Below are positions 40,904 through 49,967 of a stretch of 64,000 bases of DNA, one piece after another. Source of the DNA: Nocardioides immobilis (lineage in GTDB: Bacteria > Actinomycetota > Actinomycetes > Propionibacteriales > Nocardioidaceae); NCBI RefSeq assembly GCF_003515065.1, contig NZ_QXGH01000031.1:49134-113133 (forward strand), given 5' to 3'. The translations under genes and the position numbers were made by a program. The notes under the pieces are model-generated. The model saw nothing but the letters and a program-made list of their open reading frames with translations, searched no databases and was not told the DNA's origin. Positions within the stretch are counted from its first letter, which is position 1, and each line of letters starts with the position of its first letter.

Positions 40904-42163
40904 GTGATCTGGCTGGCCGTGCTCTTCGCCCTCGCGAGCGCGGCGACGACCGCACTCTCGACGTCCACCCAGCACCTGTCCACGGGGAAGGCACCGGAGG
41001 GCGCAGGCGTCGTCGACCTGATGCGTTTCCTCGTACGACGACCGGAGTGGCTGTTCGCCCTCGCACTCGGGCCGGTCGGGTTCACGTTCCACGTGCTCGC
41101 GCTCGACAACGGGCCGATCGGGGTGGTCCAGCCGATCGCGATCATGGGCATCGTGTTCGCGGTGCCGATCCGCGCGGCGCTCGCGCGCTCCTGGCCCTCC
41201 CGCTCCGAGCTGGTCGGGGTGACGGTCACCGCGCTCGCAATCGCCGTACTGCTGCTCGCGGCCGACGTGCGGTCCGCCCACCACTCCCCCGACCTGTTCA
41301 CCCTGTTGCTCGGCTGCTCGGCCGCCGCCGGCGGCGCCCTGGTCGCGATCGCGGCCGCGGGTGCCGTCGCCGGCCCGACGCCGCGTGCGTTCCTCCTCGG
41401 CTGCGCGTCCGGCGTGCTGTTCGGCCTGATGGCGGTGCTGATCGAGGCCTGCCAGCTCTACCGCGACGGCAACGGCCTGCTCGCGCTCGCGACGTCGTGG
41501 CTGCCCTACGCGCTGGTCGGCGCCGGCCTCGCCGGGATCTCGGTCAACCAGCTCGCCTACCGCTCGGCGCGCCTGTCGGCGTCGATGCCGGTGCTCAACG
41601 TCGTCAACTGCCTGCTCACGCTCGGGTTCGCCCACCTGGTGTTCGGAGAGGTGCCGCGACACACACCGTTCACAGCGGCGCTGACGGTCGCCGCCTTCGC
41701 CGCGATGGCGTGGGGACTGTGGGCGTCAACCCGACGTCGCGACGTAGTAGCTGTTGAACGGGTCCGTCTCGATCTCGTGGACGTCGACGTTCGCGAACCC
41801 GGCCTCGTGCAGCATCCGCTCCGCCGTCTGCCGTCCCCAGGCGGTGCCGAGACCGTCGCCGCCCTGGGCCAGCGAGACGGTCATGCAGTGCATCAGCGAG
41901 ACCGTGTAGAGGAAGGTGGCGGCCGGCTCCTCCAGGTTCTCGTGCACGTGGCTGGACGCCTTGATGTCGACCATCAGGAAGGTGCCGTCGGGCTTCAGGG
42001 CCGTGGCGATGTTGGCGAGCACCGTGGCCGGATGGGCCTGGTCGTGGATGGCGTCGAACGCGGTGACGACGTCGTACTCCCCGACCGCGCCGAGGTCGGC
42101 GATGTCGCGGACGACGAACTCGGTGTTGGCGAGTCCCCACGCCGCCGACTCCTTCCGCGCTGA
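40904..42163 (+). CDS. EamA/DMT-type transporter with unusual antisense tail
   Basis: About ten hydrophobic helices in residues 1-280 (start VIWLAVLFALASAATTALS; NGPIGVVQPIAIMGIVFAV; last helix ALTVAAFAAMAWGLW) mark a drug/metabolite transporter. GTG 40904 follows TACCGT by 7 nt (leaderless). The hydrophobic part ends at about 41740, but no stop codon occurs until 42163. The last 140 residues are Val/Asp/Arg-rich and are the complement of the methyltransferase gene on the other strand. Either the stop was lost (substitution or frameshift near 41740) or the annotated end is too long. Confidence 0.75.
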   Translation: MIWLAVLFALASAATTALSTSTQHLSTGKAPEGAGVVDLMRFLVRRPEWLFALALGPVGFTFHVLALDNGPIGVVQPIAIMGIVFAVPIRAALARSWPSRSELVGVTVTALAIAVLLLAADVRSAHHSPDLFTLLLGCSAAAGGALVAIAAAGAVAGPTPRAFLLGCASGVLFGLMAVLIEACQLYRDGNGLLALATSWLPYALVGAGLAGISVNQLAYRSARLSASMPVLNVVNCLLTLGFAHLVFGEVPRHTPFTAALTVAAFAAMAWGLWASTRRRDVVAVERVRLDLVDVDVREPGLVQHPLRRLPSPGGAETVAALGQRDGHAVHQRDRVEEGGGRLLQVLVHVAGRLDVDHQEGAVGLQGRGDVGEHRGRMGLVVDGVERGDDVVLPDRAEVGDVADDELGVGESPRRRLLPR

Positions 42164-42817
42164 CTCGATCGCCTCGACGGCGAAGTCGTAGCCCACGAAC
42201 CGGCTGTCCGGGAACGCCCGCGCCAGCAGGTTGACGGCGTGACCCGACCCGCACCCGACGTCCGCCACCCTGGCGCCGGCGGTCAGCGTCTCCCGCAGCC
42301 TTGGGACCAGGGGTACGACGAGGTCCAGCAGCCCGGCGTCGTGGGTCGCTTCGCTGTCTTCCGCCATCAGCCGGTGGAACCGCGGGAACGCGTCGTACCC
42401 GACGCCGCCCCCGGTCGTGAAGCAGGCGACGACCTGCTCCTCCACCTCGGCCAGCAGGGGGACCAGCTGCATCATCCGCGCCAGGTTCCCCGGCCCGGCG
42501 CCGGTGGTGAGGCTGGCGGCGTGCTCGGCAGGCAGCCAGTACGACGAGCTCTCCGGGTCGTGCTCGACGACCCGTCCGGCGGTGACACCGTTGAGCCACT
42601 CGCGGACATAGCGCTCGTCCAGCCCGGCCGCAGCGGCGATCTCGGCGCTGGTCGACGGCGGCAGCGTGGACATGGTGTCGAACAGGCCGATCTGGTGGCC
42701 GACGCTGAGGAGGAGACACAGCGCGGAGTCGTTGAACACCCCGAGCATCCGCTCGGCGAACTCCTCGGCGGCGCTGGACTCGACGGGTGAGGTGGCGGTC
42801 TCGGTGGTGAGGGACAT
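41726..42817 (-). CDS. Class I SAM-dependent methyltransferase with N-terminal winged helix
   Basis: 363 aa. The N-terminal part (about 30-110) is a winged-helix dimerisation-like domain with LPPSTSAEIAAAAGLDERYV. The methyltransferase domain begins at about 170 with the SAM motif VADVGCGSGHAVNLLARAF and continues with DVVTAFDAIHDQAHP and LKPDGTFLMVDI. ATG 42817 has GGGAG upstream. A dyad operator (42887-42923) and TAGCGT precede it, and a LuxR gene lies upstream on the same strand. Substrate unknown. Confidence 0.88.
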   Translation of the reverse strand: MSLTTETATSPVESSAAEEFAERMLGVFNDSALCLLLSVGHQIGLFDTMSTLPPSTSAEIAAAAGLDERYVREWLNGVTAGRVVEHDPESSSYWLPAEHAASLTTGAGPGNLARMMQLVPLLAEVEEQVVACFTTGGGVGYDAFPRFHRLMAEDSEATHDAGLLDLVVPLVPRLRETLTAGARVADVGCGSGHAVNLLARAFPDSRFVGYDFAVEAIESARKESAAWGLANTEFVVRDIADLGAVGEYDVVTAFDAIHDQAHPATVLANIATALKPDGTFLMVDIKASSHVHENLEEPAATFLYTVSLMHCMTVSLAQGGDGLGTAWGRQTAERMLHEAGFANVDVHEIETDPFNSYYVATSG

Positions 42818-42886
42818 GAGGGGCTCCCTGGTCGGTCGGGTGGGACTCACGACGCTAGGAGCCGGCGGCCCGCTGCCGCTTCCGGA

Positions 42887-42923
42887 GAACTGTGCATTCG
42901 TCACTGGACGGCCTGCACAGTTC
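42887..42923 (-). promoter_or_regulatory. Dyad operator between LuxR gene and methyltransferase
   Basis: GAACTGTGCA (42887-42896) and TGCACAGTTC (42914-42923) form a perfect 10-bp inverted repeat with a 17-nt spacer. On the minus strand it lies upstream of TAGCGT (a -10 candidate at about 42858-42853), a fitting place for an activator of the methyltransferase gene. TGCA occurs again just beyond (42926-42929). Confidence 0.6.
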
Positions 42924-42935
42924 GGTGCAGCAGCC

Positions 42936-44474
42936 TCAGCCGACGACGCCTTCCTGGTGCGCCCACGCCGCCGCCGCCGTGCGCGACGTGACCCCGAGCT
43001 TGGCGTACACGTTGGCCAGGTGCCGGGCGACCGTCTTCTCGCTGATCACGAGGCGGGCCGCGACCTGCCGGTTCGAGAGCCCCTCGGCCACCGCACCCAA
43101 GATCTCCCACTCCCGCGCTGTCAGCCCGCCCGGAGGGCCCGCCGACGTCTGGGCCTGGGGATCGATCGCGTCGGCCAGCAGGCCCCGGGCCACGTTCTCG
43201 TCGTACGTCGCGCCCATCGCCCGGCAGGCCGCCAGCGCCGCGCGCAACGGAGCCACCGCGTCGGCCGGCGAGCCACTGCCGATCAGCACGGCGCCCCGGG
43301 CGATGTCCGCCCATGCTCGGAACCCCGGCGACCCGTAGGTCCGGGCGATCGCGTCGAGCTCGCTCGCGGCGACGTCGGCAGTCGTGTAGTCACCGCGTGC
43401 ACAGGCGATGGTCGCCTGCGCGGCAAGCAGGCGGGCCCGCGGGAACGGGTCACCCTGCTCGGCGACTGCGCCCCGGATGGCGGCGGCCGCCTCGTCCGGG
43501 CGGCCCTCGGCGAGCACCAGCAGCGAGCGGCCCGGCTGCGGCACCCGCCCCAGGGAGGCCGCGGCGTCGTACGCCGCCCGTGCGCCGGCGAGTTCCCCCC
43601 GCAGCCGACGTGACTCCCCGATCTCGTAATGCGCCTCGGCGACGGCTTCCACGTTGAGCTCGGCCAGCTCCGCGCACGCCGCCGCAGCCGCCTCCTCGGC
43701 GGCGTCGAGATCGCCCTGGATCCGCAGCAGCTGCGCACGGTGGACCCGACAGATCCCCTCGAACATGACGGCGCTGGACGACAGGTCGCACCAGCGCTCG
43801 GTGGCCTCGGTCCAGCGCCGGGCCCGCGCGACGTCCGCGAGGTCGGTGCAGATCGAGATCATCTGGCAGTAGAGGTTGCCGGCCTCGCCCGGGCCGATCC
43901 GGCCGGCCAGGACCGGCAGCATCGCCTCGTCGAGCAGCTCGAAGCCACGGGCGGTGTCGCCGCCGCGGATCGTCATCACCCCCTGCAACGCCAGCCCGAA
44001 GCAGGCCAGGGCCGGCTCTTCGAGATCGGCGGCCAGCTGCTCGAGGGCGACCGCTCCCGACCGTGCCCCTTCGATATCGCCAGAGGCGAACCTGACCTGC
44101 GCGTCCATCCAGAGCAGGAACCCGTGGCCGATGCTCGGCGGCTGCCCGTCGAGGAGACGCCTGGCACGGCTCAGCCAGCCCGACCCGACCTCGGGCTCGC
44201 CCCGCATCATCCAGTGGAACCCGGACTCCAGCGCCACCATCGCCGCCCGGTCGAGCCGGCCCTCCTCGAGGAAGCGCTCGTGGCACTCCTCGCAGATCTC
44301 GAGGGTCTCGCGGATCAGCCCCAACCACCAGGCGGCGTCACCGAGCGCGTACAGGCCCTCGGCGTCCAGGCTGCCGGACCCGCGCAGCACCACGAGCTCG
44401 TCGTACGCCGCGGCGAAGTCCCGTCGATCTCGCGCCGCCAGCGCGCGACCGAGCCGGTCGGCGTCCTCGGACAT
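42936..44474 (-). CDS. LuxR-type regulator with TPR-like N-terminus
   Basis: 512 aa. Residues 1-430 are helical repeats of TPR type (for example RDRRDFAAAYDELVVLRG and GDYTTADVAASELDAIAR). The last 65 residues are a LuxR helix-turn-helix (LTAREWEILGAVAEGLSNRQ, then SEKTVARHLANVYAKLGV). No ATPase or receiver domain is present. ATG 44474 follows TACCGT by 6 nt. It is next to the methyltransferase gene, separated by a dyad operator, so it probably activates that gene. Confidence 0.87.
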   Translation of the reverse strand: MSEDADRLGRALAARDRRDFAAAYDELVVLRGSGSLDAEGLYALGDAAWWLGLIRETLEICEECHERFLEEGRLDRAAMVALESGFHWMMRGEPEVGSGWLSRARRLLDGQPPSIGHGFLLWMDAQVRFASGDIEGARSGAVALEQLAADLEEPALACFGLALQGVMTIRGGDTARGFELLDEAMLPVLAGRIGPGEAGNLYCQMISICTDLADVARARRWTEATERWCDLSSSAVMFEGICRVHRAQLLRIQGDLDAAEEAAAAACAELAELNVEAVAEAHYEIGESRRLRGELAGARAAYDAAASLGRVPQPGRSLLVLAEGRPDEAAAAIRGAVAEQGDPFPRARLLAAQATIACARGDYTTADVAASELDAIARTYGSPGFRAWADIARGAVLIGSGSPADAVAPLRAALAACRAMGATYDENVARGLLADAIDPQAQTSAGPPGGLTAREWEILGAVAEGLSNRQVAARLVISEKTVARHLANVYAKLGVTSRTAAAAWAHQEGVVG

Positions 44475-44577
44475 GTGACCACGGTAGCGGCGCTGAAGGC
44501 CCCACCGGTCTAGTCCACTCTGCTCCGATCATTGCGAAATTGAGCGGTACTTGAGCGCCGCGGGTGACGCTGGTGCC

Positions 44578-47019
44578 ATGTCACGACTGCTGACCGTCGT
44601 CCTCACCCTCGCCCTCCTCGGCGTGGCAGCACCTGGCGCTGACGCCGCCGCCCGCGTGCGCCTCACTGCCTCCGACAACACGCCGGTCGTCGGCCGGCCG
44701 GTGGCACTCACCGCGGATGTCGGCGTGCGCGGCCGAAGGGTGGTGTTCCAGAAGCGGACCGGCCAAGGCTGGCGGGCGATCGGCAGCGACCACTCCGACC
44801 GTCGTGGCAAGGCCACGGTGCGGGTCCGGTTCAACCGGGTGGGGCGGGTCACCGTCCGCGCCGTGGCCGCCAACGGGTCCGACGCGCTCACCCTCCGGGT
44901 GGTGAAGGCGCCGACCATCGTGGCAGCGTCGTTCCCGCCAGGTCCGTGGCGGGTCGGCGTGCCGGTGAGCACGCCCGTCCAGGTCACCCCGGCGAAGCCC
45001 GGACGGATGGCCTGGCTCGAGCGCCGGGACGGCGACACGTGGGTCAAGGCGACCACCAACTTCACCACTGACGCCCTGGGTGCTGCAACGGTCCGGTGGA
45101 CGCCGCCCGAGGTCGGCATGGAGACGGTCCGGATCCGCGTCGGACCCAGCGCGACCCACAGACCCGGGACCTCGGCCCCGGCGGAGCGCGAGGTGCGGGC
45201 AGGCGCCGGCGGCGGCTTCCTGTACGGCGGCGGCCTGGAGGCCACCCAGGAGGTGCGGGACGCCCCAGGTCATCCGGACGGCATCTTCGTCGCCTGCGTC
45301 GGCTTCCAGCCGCCGCCCACGGGCGCGGTGCCGACGTTCGAGGTCGCACTTCAGCAGGCGAAGGCGTACGTCGCCGACGCGACGGCCGAGGACAGTGACG
45401 CGTGGGACGAGCTCCCCGCGCGGAACGACAGCGGCCTGCTCGACCAGGTCGCCGCGATCGCCGTCGCCGACAGGCGGTACGACGCCGCCCTCGCCGCCAC
45501 GCTGCGCGCCTACGAGCTCGACCCGACCGACAGCGTCAACCTGTCGAACGCCGCCGCGGCCGCCAACCTCGTCGACCACCCGGAGTGGGCGATCGCGTTC
45601 GCCCGGAAGGCCGCCGAGGCCGGACCCGCACCTTCGGTCGGCGTCCGCCAGGACGCGGTCCGGCTGGTGAACCTCGGACATGGCTATGCCCTGCGCCGCC
45701 AGTGGGACCTCGCGGTCCAGGCCTTGCGCCAGGCGGCCGCCGTGGACCCGGAGAGCCAGGCGGTCCAGGCCGAGCTCGGGGCGGTGCTCGCGTGCCAGGG
45801 CAACAAGACGGCCGCGCTCCCCCACGTCCGTCGTTCGCTGCGCACCGACGACACCGCGGACCCGATCGAGCTCCAGAACGGCGACGACGAAACCAGCCGC
45901 CGGACGCTGATCGACAGCAGCACCGTCTACGACCTGTCCGGCGGCGCCGACCAGTCGCTCATCCTCCCGTACGTCCCGGGGACCTGGGGCGAGCTCGTCG
46001 GCCGGGCTCGGCTCTCCGGCGGCAACAGCTACTACGCCGACGAGCTCGAGGCCTACAACCAATACATCCTCGCCCTCTACCAACGAAGGAACGCACTCGA
46101 GGTCCAGCTCAGCCAGCGGATGCAGTCCTGGGCGCCGGCTCGCGTCCGCATCGTCAACGACATCCTGCGCCGGATCGGCACGTCGTACGACCGGGAGATC
46201 ACCCAGGCGTGGGACGACTACCTCGAGGTCCAGGACCAGGCGATCGGCCCGAACAACTGCCAGGGCATGTTCCCCGGCCACCCCTACTGTGGTGACCAGA
46301 GCGGGAACACGTGCAGCCAGTCGCACTCGGTCTTCAACGAGTGGGAACGCCGGATCGAGTACTGGGGGGACGCCCTGTCGGCGTACCACGACGCGACGGC
46401 CGAGCACTTCAGCGGGCTCCAGGCACTGCTCAAGGACCCGGTCGCCCACGAGCTCGCGGGCATCCGCGGCGAGCTCGAGTTCTCGACGCCGGTCCACTCC
46501 ATGCTGGCCAACCTGAGGCTGACGGCGGACCTCTTCGTCGGCTACAACGAGGGCTACGACGGCCACCAGGAGGGCGACCCCCCCTGCGTCGGGATCTCCG
46601 TGCCGACCGAGCCCGACCCGGAGGTCAAGTCCGAACGGGCGGCCGCCACCCCGTGCAGCGACGGCAGCCCACTCGCCGACCTCGACCTGAACATCGACCT
46701 CCTGGTGGTGTCCGTCAGCATCGGGTGTGAAGGATGGTCGATCGAGGCCACGCGCGGTGTCCTCTGGCTCGAGGCGTTCGCCCGGGTCGAGGGCGACTGG
46801 GCGACCAACGGTCTCGTCGTCAACGTCGGGATCAAAGCGGGCGGAGGCGGAGCCAGCGTCGAGACCGGCTTCTACTACCAGCAGGACGGCGGCGGCAAGG
46901 TCGTGGACTACGGCTGGCAGGCCAGCGCGAGCGTCCAGGCGGGCGGCCTCGTCTCGATGGACCTGTACGACGACACGGTGCGGGTCAGCTTCATGAGCGC
47001 GTTCTCCTCGCCGCACTGA
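44578..47019 (+). CDS. Large secreted protein with Ig-like and TPR-like parts
   Basis: 813 aa. Sec signal (LLTVVLTLALLGVAAPGADAA) followed by two beta-sandwich segments (about 25-200, each with VRVRFNRVGRVTVRAVA-like strands). TPR-like repeats follow (about 270-430: YDAALAATLRAYELDP, WDLAVQALRQAAAVDP). A cysteine-rich segment (about 560-600, NNCQGMFPGHPYCGDQ) and a C-terminal beta domain complete it. No known family. ATG 44578 is chosen because the signal peptide starts there. It is divergent from the LuxR gene and ends 18 nt from convergent proA. Confidence 0.8.
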   Translation: MSRLLTVVLTLALLGVAAPGADAAARVRLTASDNTPVVGRPVALTADVGVRGRRVVFQKRTGQGWRAIGSDHSDRRGKATVRVRFNRVGRVTVRAVAANGSDALTLRVVKAPTIVAASFPPGPWRVGVPVSTPVQVTPAKPGRMAWLERRDGDTWVKATTNFTTDALGAATVRWTPPEVGMETVRIRVGPSATHRPGTSAPAEREVRAGAGGGFLYGGGLEATQEVRDAPGHPDGIFVACVGFQPPPTGAVPTFEVALQQAKAYVADATAEDSDAWDELPARNDSGLLDQVAAIAVADRRYDAALAATLRAYELDPTDSVNLSNAAAAANLVDHPEWAIAFARKAAEAGPAPSVGVRQDAVRLVNLGHGYALRRQWDLAVQALRQAAAVDPESQAVQAELGAVLACQGNKTAALPHVRRSLRTDDTADPIELQNGDDETSRRTLIDSSTVYDLSGGADQSLILPYVPGTWGELVGRARLSGGNSYYADELEAYNQYILALYQRRNALEVQLSQRMQSWAPARVRIVNDILRRIGTSYDREITQAWDDYLEVQDQAIGPNNCQGMFPGHPYCGDQSGNTCSQSHSVFNEWERRIEYWGDALSAYHDATAEHFSGLQALLKDPVAHELAGIRGELEFSTPVHSMLANLRLTADLFVGYNEGYDGHQEGDPPCVGISVPTEPDPEVKSERAAATPCSDGSPLADLDLNIDLLVVSVSIGCEGWSIEATRGVLWLEAFARVEGDWATNGLVVNVGIKAGGGGASVETGFYYQQDGGGKVVDYGWQASASVQAGGLVSMDLYDDTVRVSFMSAFSSPH

Positions 47020-47037
47020 CCAGCGGAGGGCGACCCG

Positions 47038-48288
47038 TCAGCGCACGTGGCCGTCGCCGATCACGACATACTTCGTCGACGTCATCTCCGTCAGCCCCAT
47101 CGGCCCGCGTGCGTGCAGCTTCTGGGTGCTGATGCCGATCTCGGCGCCGAACCCGAACTCACCGCCGTCGGTGAACCGGGTGGAGGCGTTGACCAGGACG
47201 CCCGCGGAGTCGACCTCGGCGACAAAGCGCCGTGCGGCGGCCTGGTCCTCGGTGACGATCGCGTCGGAGTGCTGGCTCGACCAGCGCCGGATGTGCTCGA
47301 GCGCCGTGTCGAGATCGGGTACGACGCGCGCCGCGATGTCGAGCGAGAGGTACTCCGTGGCCCAGTCCTCGTCCGTGGCGGCCACCACGCCGTCGTACGC
47401 GCCGAACGCCTGGTCGCCGTGCAGGGTGACCCCGGCCTCCTGCAGTGCCGCGACGACGCGCGGCAGGAACGCCTCGGCGACAGACTCGTGCACGAGCAGC
47501 GACTCGGCGGCGTTGCAGACGCTGGTGCGGTGCGTCTTCGCGTTGACGACGATCGCCAGCGCCTTGTCGAGATCGGCGGCCGCGTCGACATAAACGTGAC
47601 AGTTGCCGACGCCGGTCTCGATGACGGGGACCGTCGACTCCTCGACTACTGACTGGATGAGGCTGGCGCCGCCGCGCGGGATCAGCACGTCGACGTGACC
47701 GCGCGCCCGCATCAGCGCCTTGACGCTCTCGTGGGTGTCGCCCGGGACCAGCTGGACGACGTCGGCAGGAAGGCCGACGGTCGTCACCGCACCGCGGAGC
47801 ACGTCGACGATCGCCGCGTTGCTGGACCGGGCGCTGGAGCTGCCGCGCAGCAGCACGGCGTTGCCCGACTTCAGGCAGATGCCCGCGGCGTCGGCAGTGA
47901 CGTTGGGCCTGGCCTCGTAGATCATCCCGACCACGCCGAACGGCACCCGGACCTCCCGGAGCTCGAGACCGTTGGCGAGCACGCCGCCCCGGACGACCTC
48001 GCCCACCGGGTCGGGCAGCCCGGCGACGTCCCGCAGGCCCTGGGCCATGCCGGCGATCCGCTCGGGGGTGAGGCGCAGCCGGTCGATGATGTTGGCCGGC
48101 GTCCCGCCGTCCTCGGCGCGGCTGACGTCATCGGCGTTCGCGGCCAGGACGTCGCTCTCGCGGGCCAGGAGCGCGTCCGCCATGGAGTGCAGGGCCTGGT
48201 CCTTCGTCGCCCGCGTGGCCAGCGCGAGATCGCGACCGGCGACCCGCGCGCGGCGCGCGGCGTCGATGACGTCATCGGTGATGCTCAC
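47038..48288 (-). CDS. proA: Glutamate-5-semialdehyde dehydrogenase
   Basis: 416 aa. Aldehyde-dehydrogenase fold with catalytic Cys in KTHRTSVCNAAESLLVH and the substrate-phosphate region LIPRGGASLIQSVVE; ends MTSTKYVVIGDGHVR as proA proteins do. It reduces gamma-glutamyl phosphate in proline synthesis. GTG 48288 is chosen: TAACCT lies 7 nt upstream (leaderless), whereas a TTG ten codons earlier has no signal. proB is not in the window. Confidence 0.96.
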   Translation of the reverse strand: MSITDDVIDAARRARVAGRDLALATRATKDQALHSMADALLARESDVLAANADDVSRAEDGGTPANIIDRLRLTPERIAGMAQGLRDVAGLPDPVGEVVRGGVLANGLELREVRVPFGVVGMIYEARPNVTADAAGICLKSGNAVLLRGSSSARSSNAAIVDVLRGAVTTVGLPADVVQLVPGDTHESVKALMRARGHVDVLIPRGGASLIQSVVEESTVPVIETGVGNCHVYVDAAADLDKALAIVVNAKTHRTSVCNAAESLLVHESVAEAFLPRVVAALQEAGVTLHGDQAFGAYDGVVAATDEDWATEYLSLDIAARVVPDLDTALEHIRRWSSQHSDAIVTEDQAAARRFVAEVDSAGVLVNASTRFTDGGEFGFGAEIGISTQKLHARGPMGLTEMTSTKYVVIGDGHVR

Positions 48289-48405
48289 CCCTGGAAGGTT
48301 AATGCTGAACGGACGCAACCGTCCGGCCGTCTCGGGCGTCTACCAGTCAGACGCAGTTCGGCGTCTCCCACCATGGCAAAGCCATGCCCGCTCGAGGAGG
48401 AGTTC

Positions 48406-49902
48406 GTGATCCACCACCCGTCCCCCCGCCGATCAAAGCGCTGGGGCCTAGCCGCCGTAGCCGCCCTTGCGCTCGGCGCACCGCTCATCGCCACCGCCAC
48501 CACCCCGGCGACCGGCGCCGAGCCCACGAACCCGACGCTCGACCTCACGGCACCCGCGGCCGTGACCGCGTACACGTACGGGCGCACCATCTACTCCGAC
48601 CTCGGCTTCCGGCTCGAGGTGAGCGGCGGGCCGCTCGAGATCCGCACGCAGCGTGCCGATGACTACGAGACCGTCCCGACCGCCGTCGCCAAGCTCCCCC
48701 TCGGCGACGTGGCGCTACCCCCGCAGGAAGAGGTCGGCAAGCTCAACGACTTCGTGCGGATCCGCCTGGTCGACCGCAACGACCCCGACGCCACGCCGTG
48801 GATCCGCAGGCGCAGCTCCTGCCTCGGCGAGTCCACGGAGCGGATGACGCCCGAATCGGAGTTCAAGAACCCCTACCCCAGCACCTGCTTCTACAACTCC
48901 TACGCCCTCGGCTCGGTCCAGGGCGTTCCGGACGGCTGGGCGGCCAGCATCTTCGGCTACGAGTCCTCCGGGCTCCGGGTCCGGCCCGGCGAGTACGACC
49001 TGACGGTGTCGGTCACCAAGGGGTACGCCGAGGCGCTCGGCCTGAGCGCCGAGCAGCGCACCGCCAGCACCGTGCTGACCGTCGTGAAGGAGGGTGACTG
49101 CCGCGGCTGCCGCGAGAACGGCACCAACCCGCGGCTGACGCCGAACCGCACGGAGCCCGACCCCAACGGTGGCGTCGACTCGATCGCGGACCTGCCCGAG
49201 GGCACGCCCACGCCGGACCTCCGCTCGCTGCCCGCGTTCAGCATCCAGCTGAACCGTCGGGGCACCCAGCTCCAGTTCGCCGCGAACGTCTGGAACGGCG
49301 GCAACTCCCCGCTCGTGGTCGACGGCTTCCGCCGCTCCGGCGAGGACATCATGGATGCCTACCAGTACTTCCTGGACGAGGACGGCAACCAGATCGCCTA
49401 CCAGGAGGTCGGGACGATGGAGTGGGACCCGGCGCCGACGCACGAGCACTGGCACTTCACCGACTTCGCGACGTACGAGCTGCTCAACGCCGACAAGACC
49501 CGCGCCGTGCGCTCGGGCAAGGAGGCGTTCTGCCTCGCCAACACCGACGCCGTCGACCTGACCGGCGAAGGTGCGGACTGGGAGGGCTACCAGGAGGACC
49601 TCGGCAGTGTCTGTGGCGGCTACGAGACCCGCTCGATCCGTGAGGTGCTCTCGGCCGGCTGGGGCGACACCTACGCGCAGTTCCGCGCGGGCCAGTCGTT
49701 CCCGATCAAGAACCTGGCCGACGGCGTCTACTACGTCCGCGTCCTCGCGAACCCGATCGGCACCCTGATCGAGTCCGACACCACCAACAACGAGTCGCTC
49801 CGCCGGATCCGGCTCTGGACCAACGCGAGGGGCGAGCGCCGCGTCCGGGTCGCGCCGGTCGGCCTCGTCGACGAGTCGAGGGGCATCTACTACCGCCGCT
49901 GA
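48406..49902 (+). CDS. Secreted lysyl-oxidase-like protein
   Basis: 498 aa. GTG 48406 has AGGAGG 7 nt before it. A Sec signal (WGLAAVAALALGAPLIATA) leads to an N-terminal region of unknown fold. The C-terminal domain (about 285-485) contains THEHWHFTDFATYEL, the copper-binding His cluster of the lysyl oxidase family, and GVYYVRVLANPIGTLIESDT with a following NN, also conserved there. Paired cysteines in CRGCRENG and elsewhere suggest disulfides. Bacterial members are little studied; amine-oxidase activity is inferred. A small stem (CATGGC-aaa-GCCATG) lies in its leader. Confidence 0.85.
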   Translation: MIHHPSPRRSKRWGLAAVAALALGAPLIATATTPATGAEPTNPTLDLTAPAAVTAYTYGRTIYSDLGFRLEVSGGPLEIRTQRADDYETVPTAVAKLPLGDVALPPQEEVGKLNDFVRIRLVDRNDPDATPWIRRRSSCLGESTERMTPESEFKNPYPSTCFYNSYALGSVQGVPDGWAASIFGYESSGLRVRPGEYDLTVSVTKGYAEALGLSAEQRTASTVLTVVKEGDCRGCRENGTNPRLTPNRTEPDPNGGVDSIADLPEGTPTPDLRSLPAFSIQLNRRGTQLQFAANVWNGGNSPLVVDGFRRSGEDIMDAYQYFLDEDGNQIAYQEVGTMEWDPAPTHEHWHFTDFATYELLNADKTRAVRSGKEAFCLANTDAVDLTGEGADWEGYQEDLGSVCGGYETRSIREVLSAGWGDTYAQFRAGQSFPIKNLADGVYYVRVLANPIGTLIESDTTNNESLRRIRLWTNARGERRVRVAPVGLVDESRGIYYRR

Positions 49903-49917
49903 CGCAGCACGAGTACG

Positions 49918-49955
49918 ACGAAGCCCCCGGCACCGTGAGGTGCCGGGGGCTTCGT
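49918..49955 (+). terminator. Strong terminator after the lysyl-oxidase-like gene
   Basis: ACGAAGCCCCCGGCAC-cgtgag-GTGCCGGGGGCTTCGT: a perfect 16-bp stem with a 6-nt loop, followed by GTGTTGTTCT, in which U is common. It starts 15 nt after the stop codon. Confidence 0.9.
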
Positions 49956-49967
49956 GTGTTGTTCTCG

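Noticed and set aside
44581..47016. 811-aa open frame on the minus strand
   Set aside because: Antisense to the secreted TPR protein, which has a signal peptide and a sensible start.
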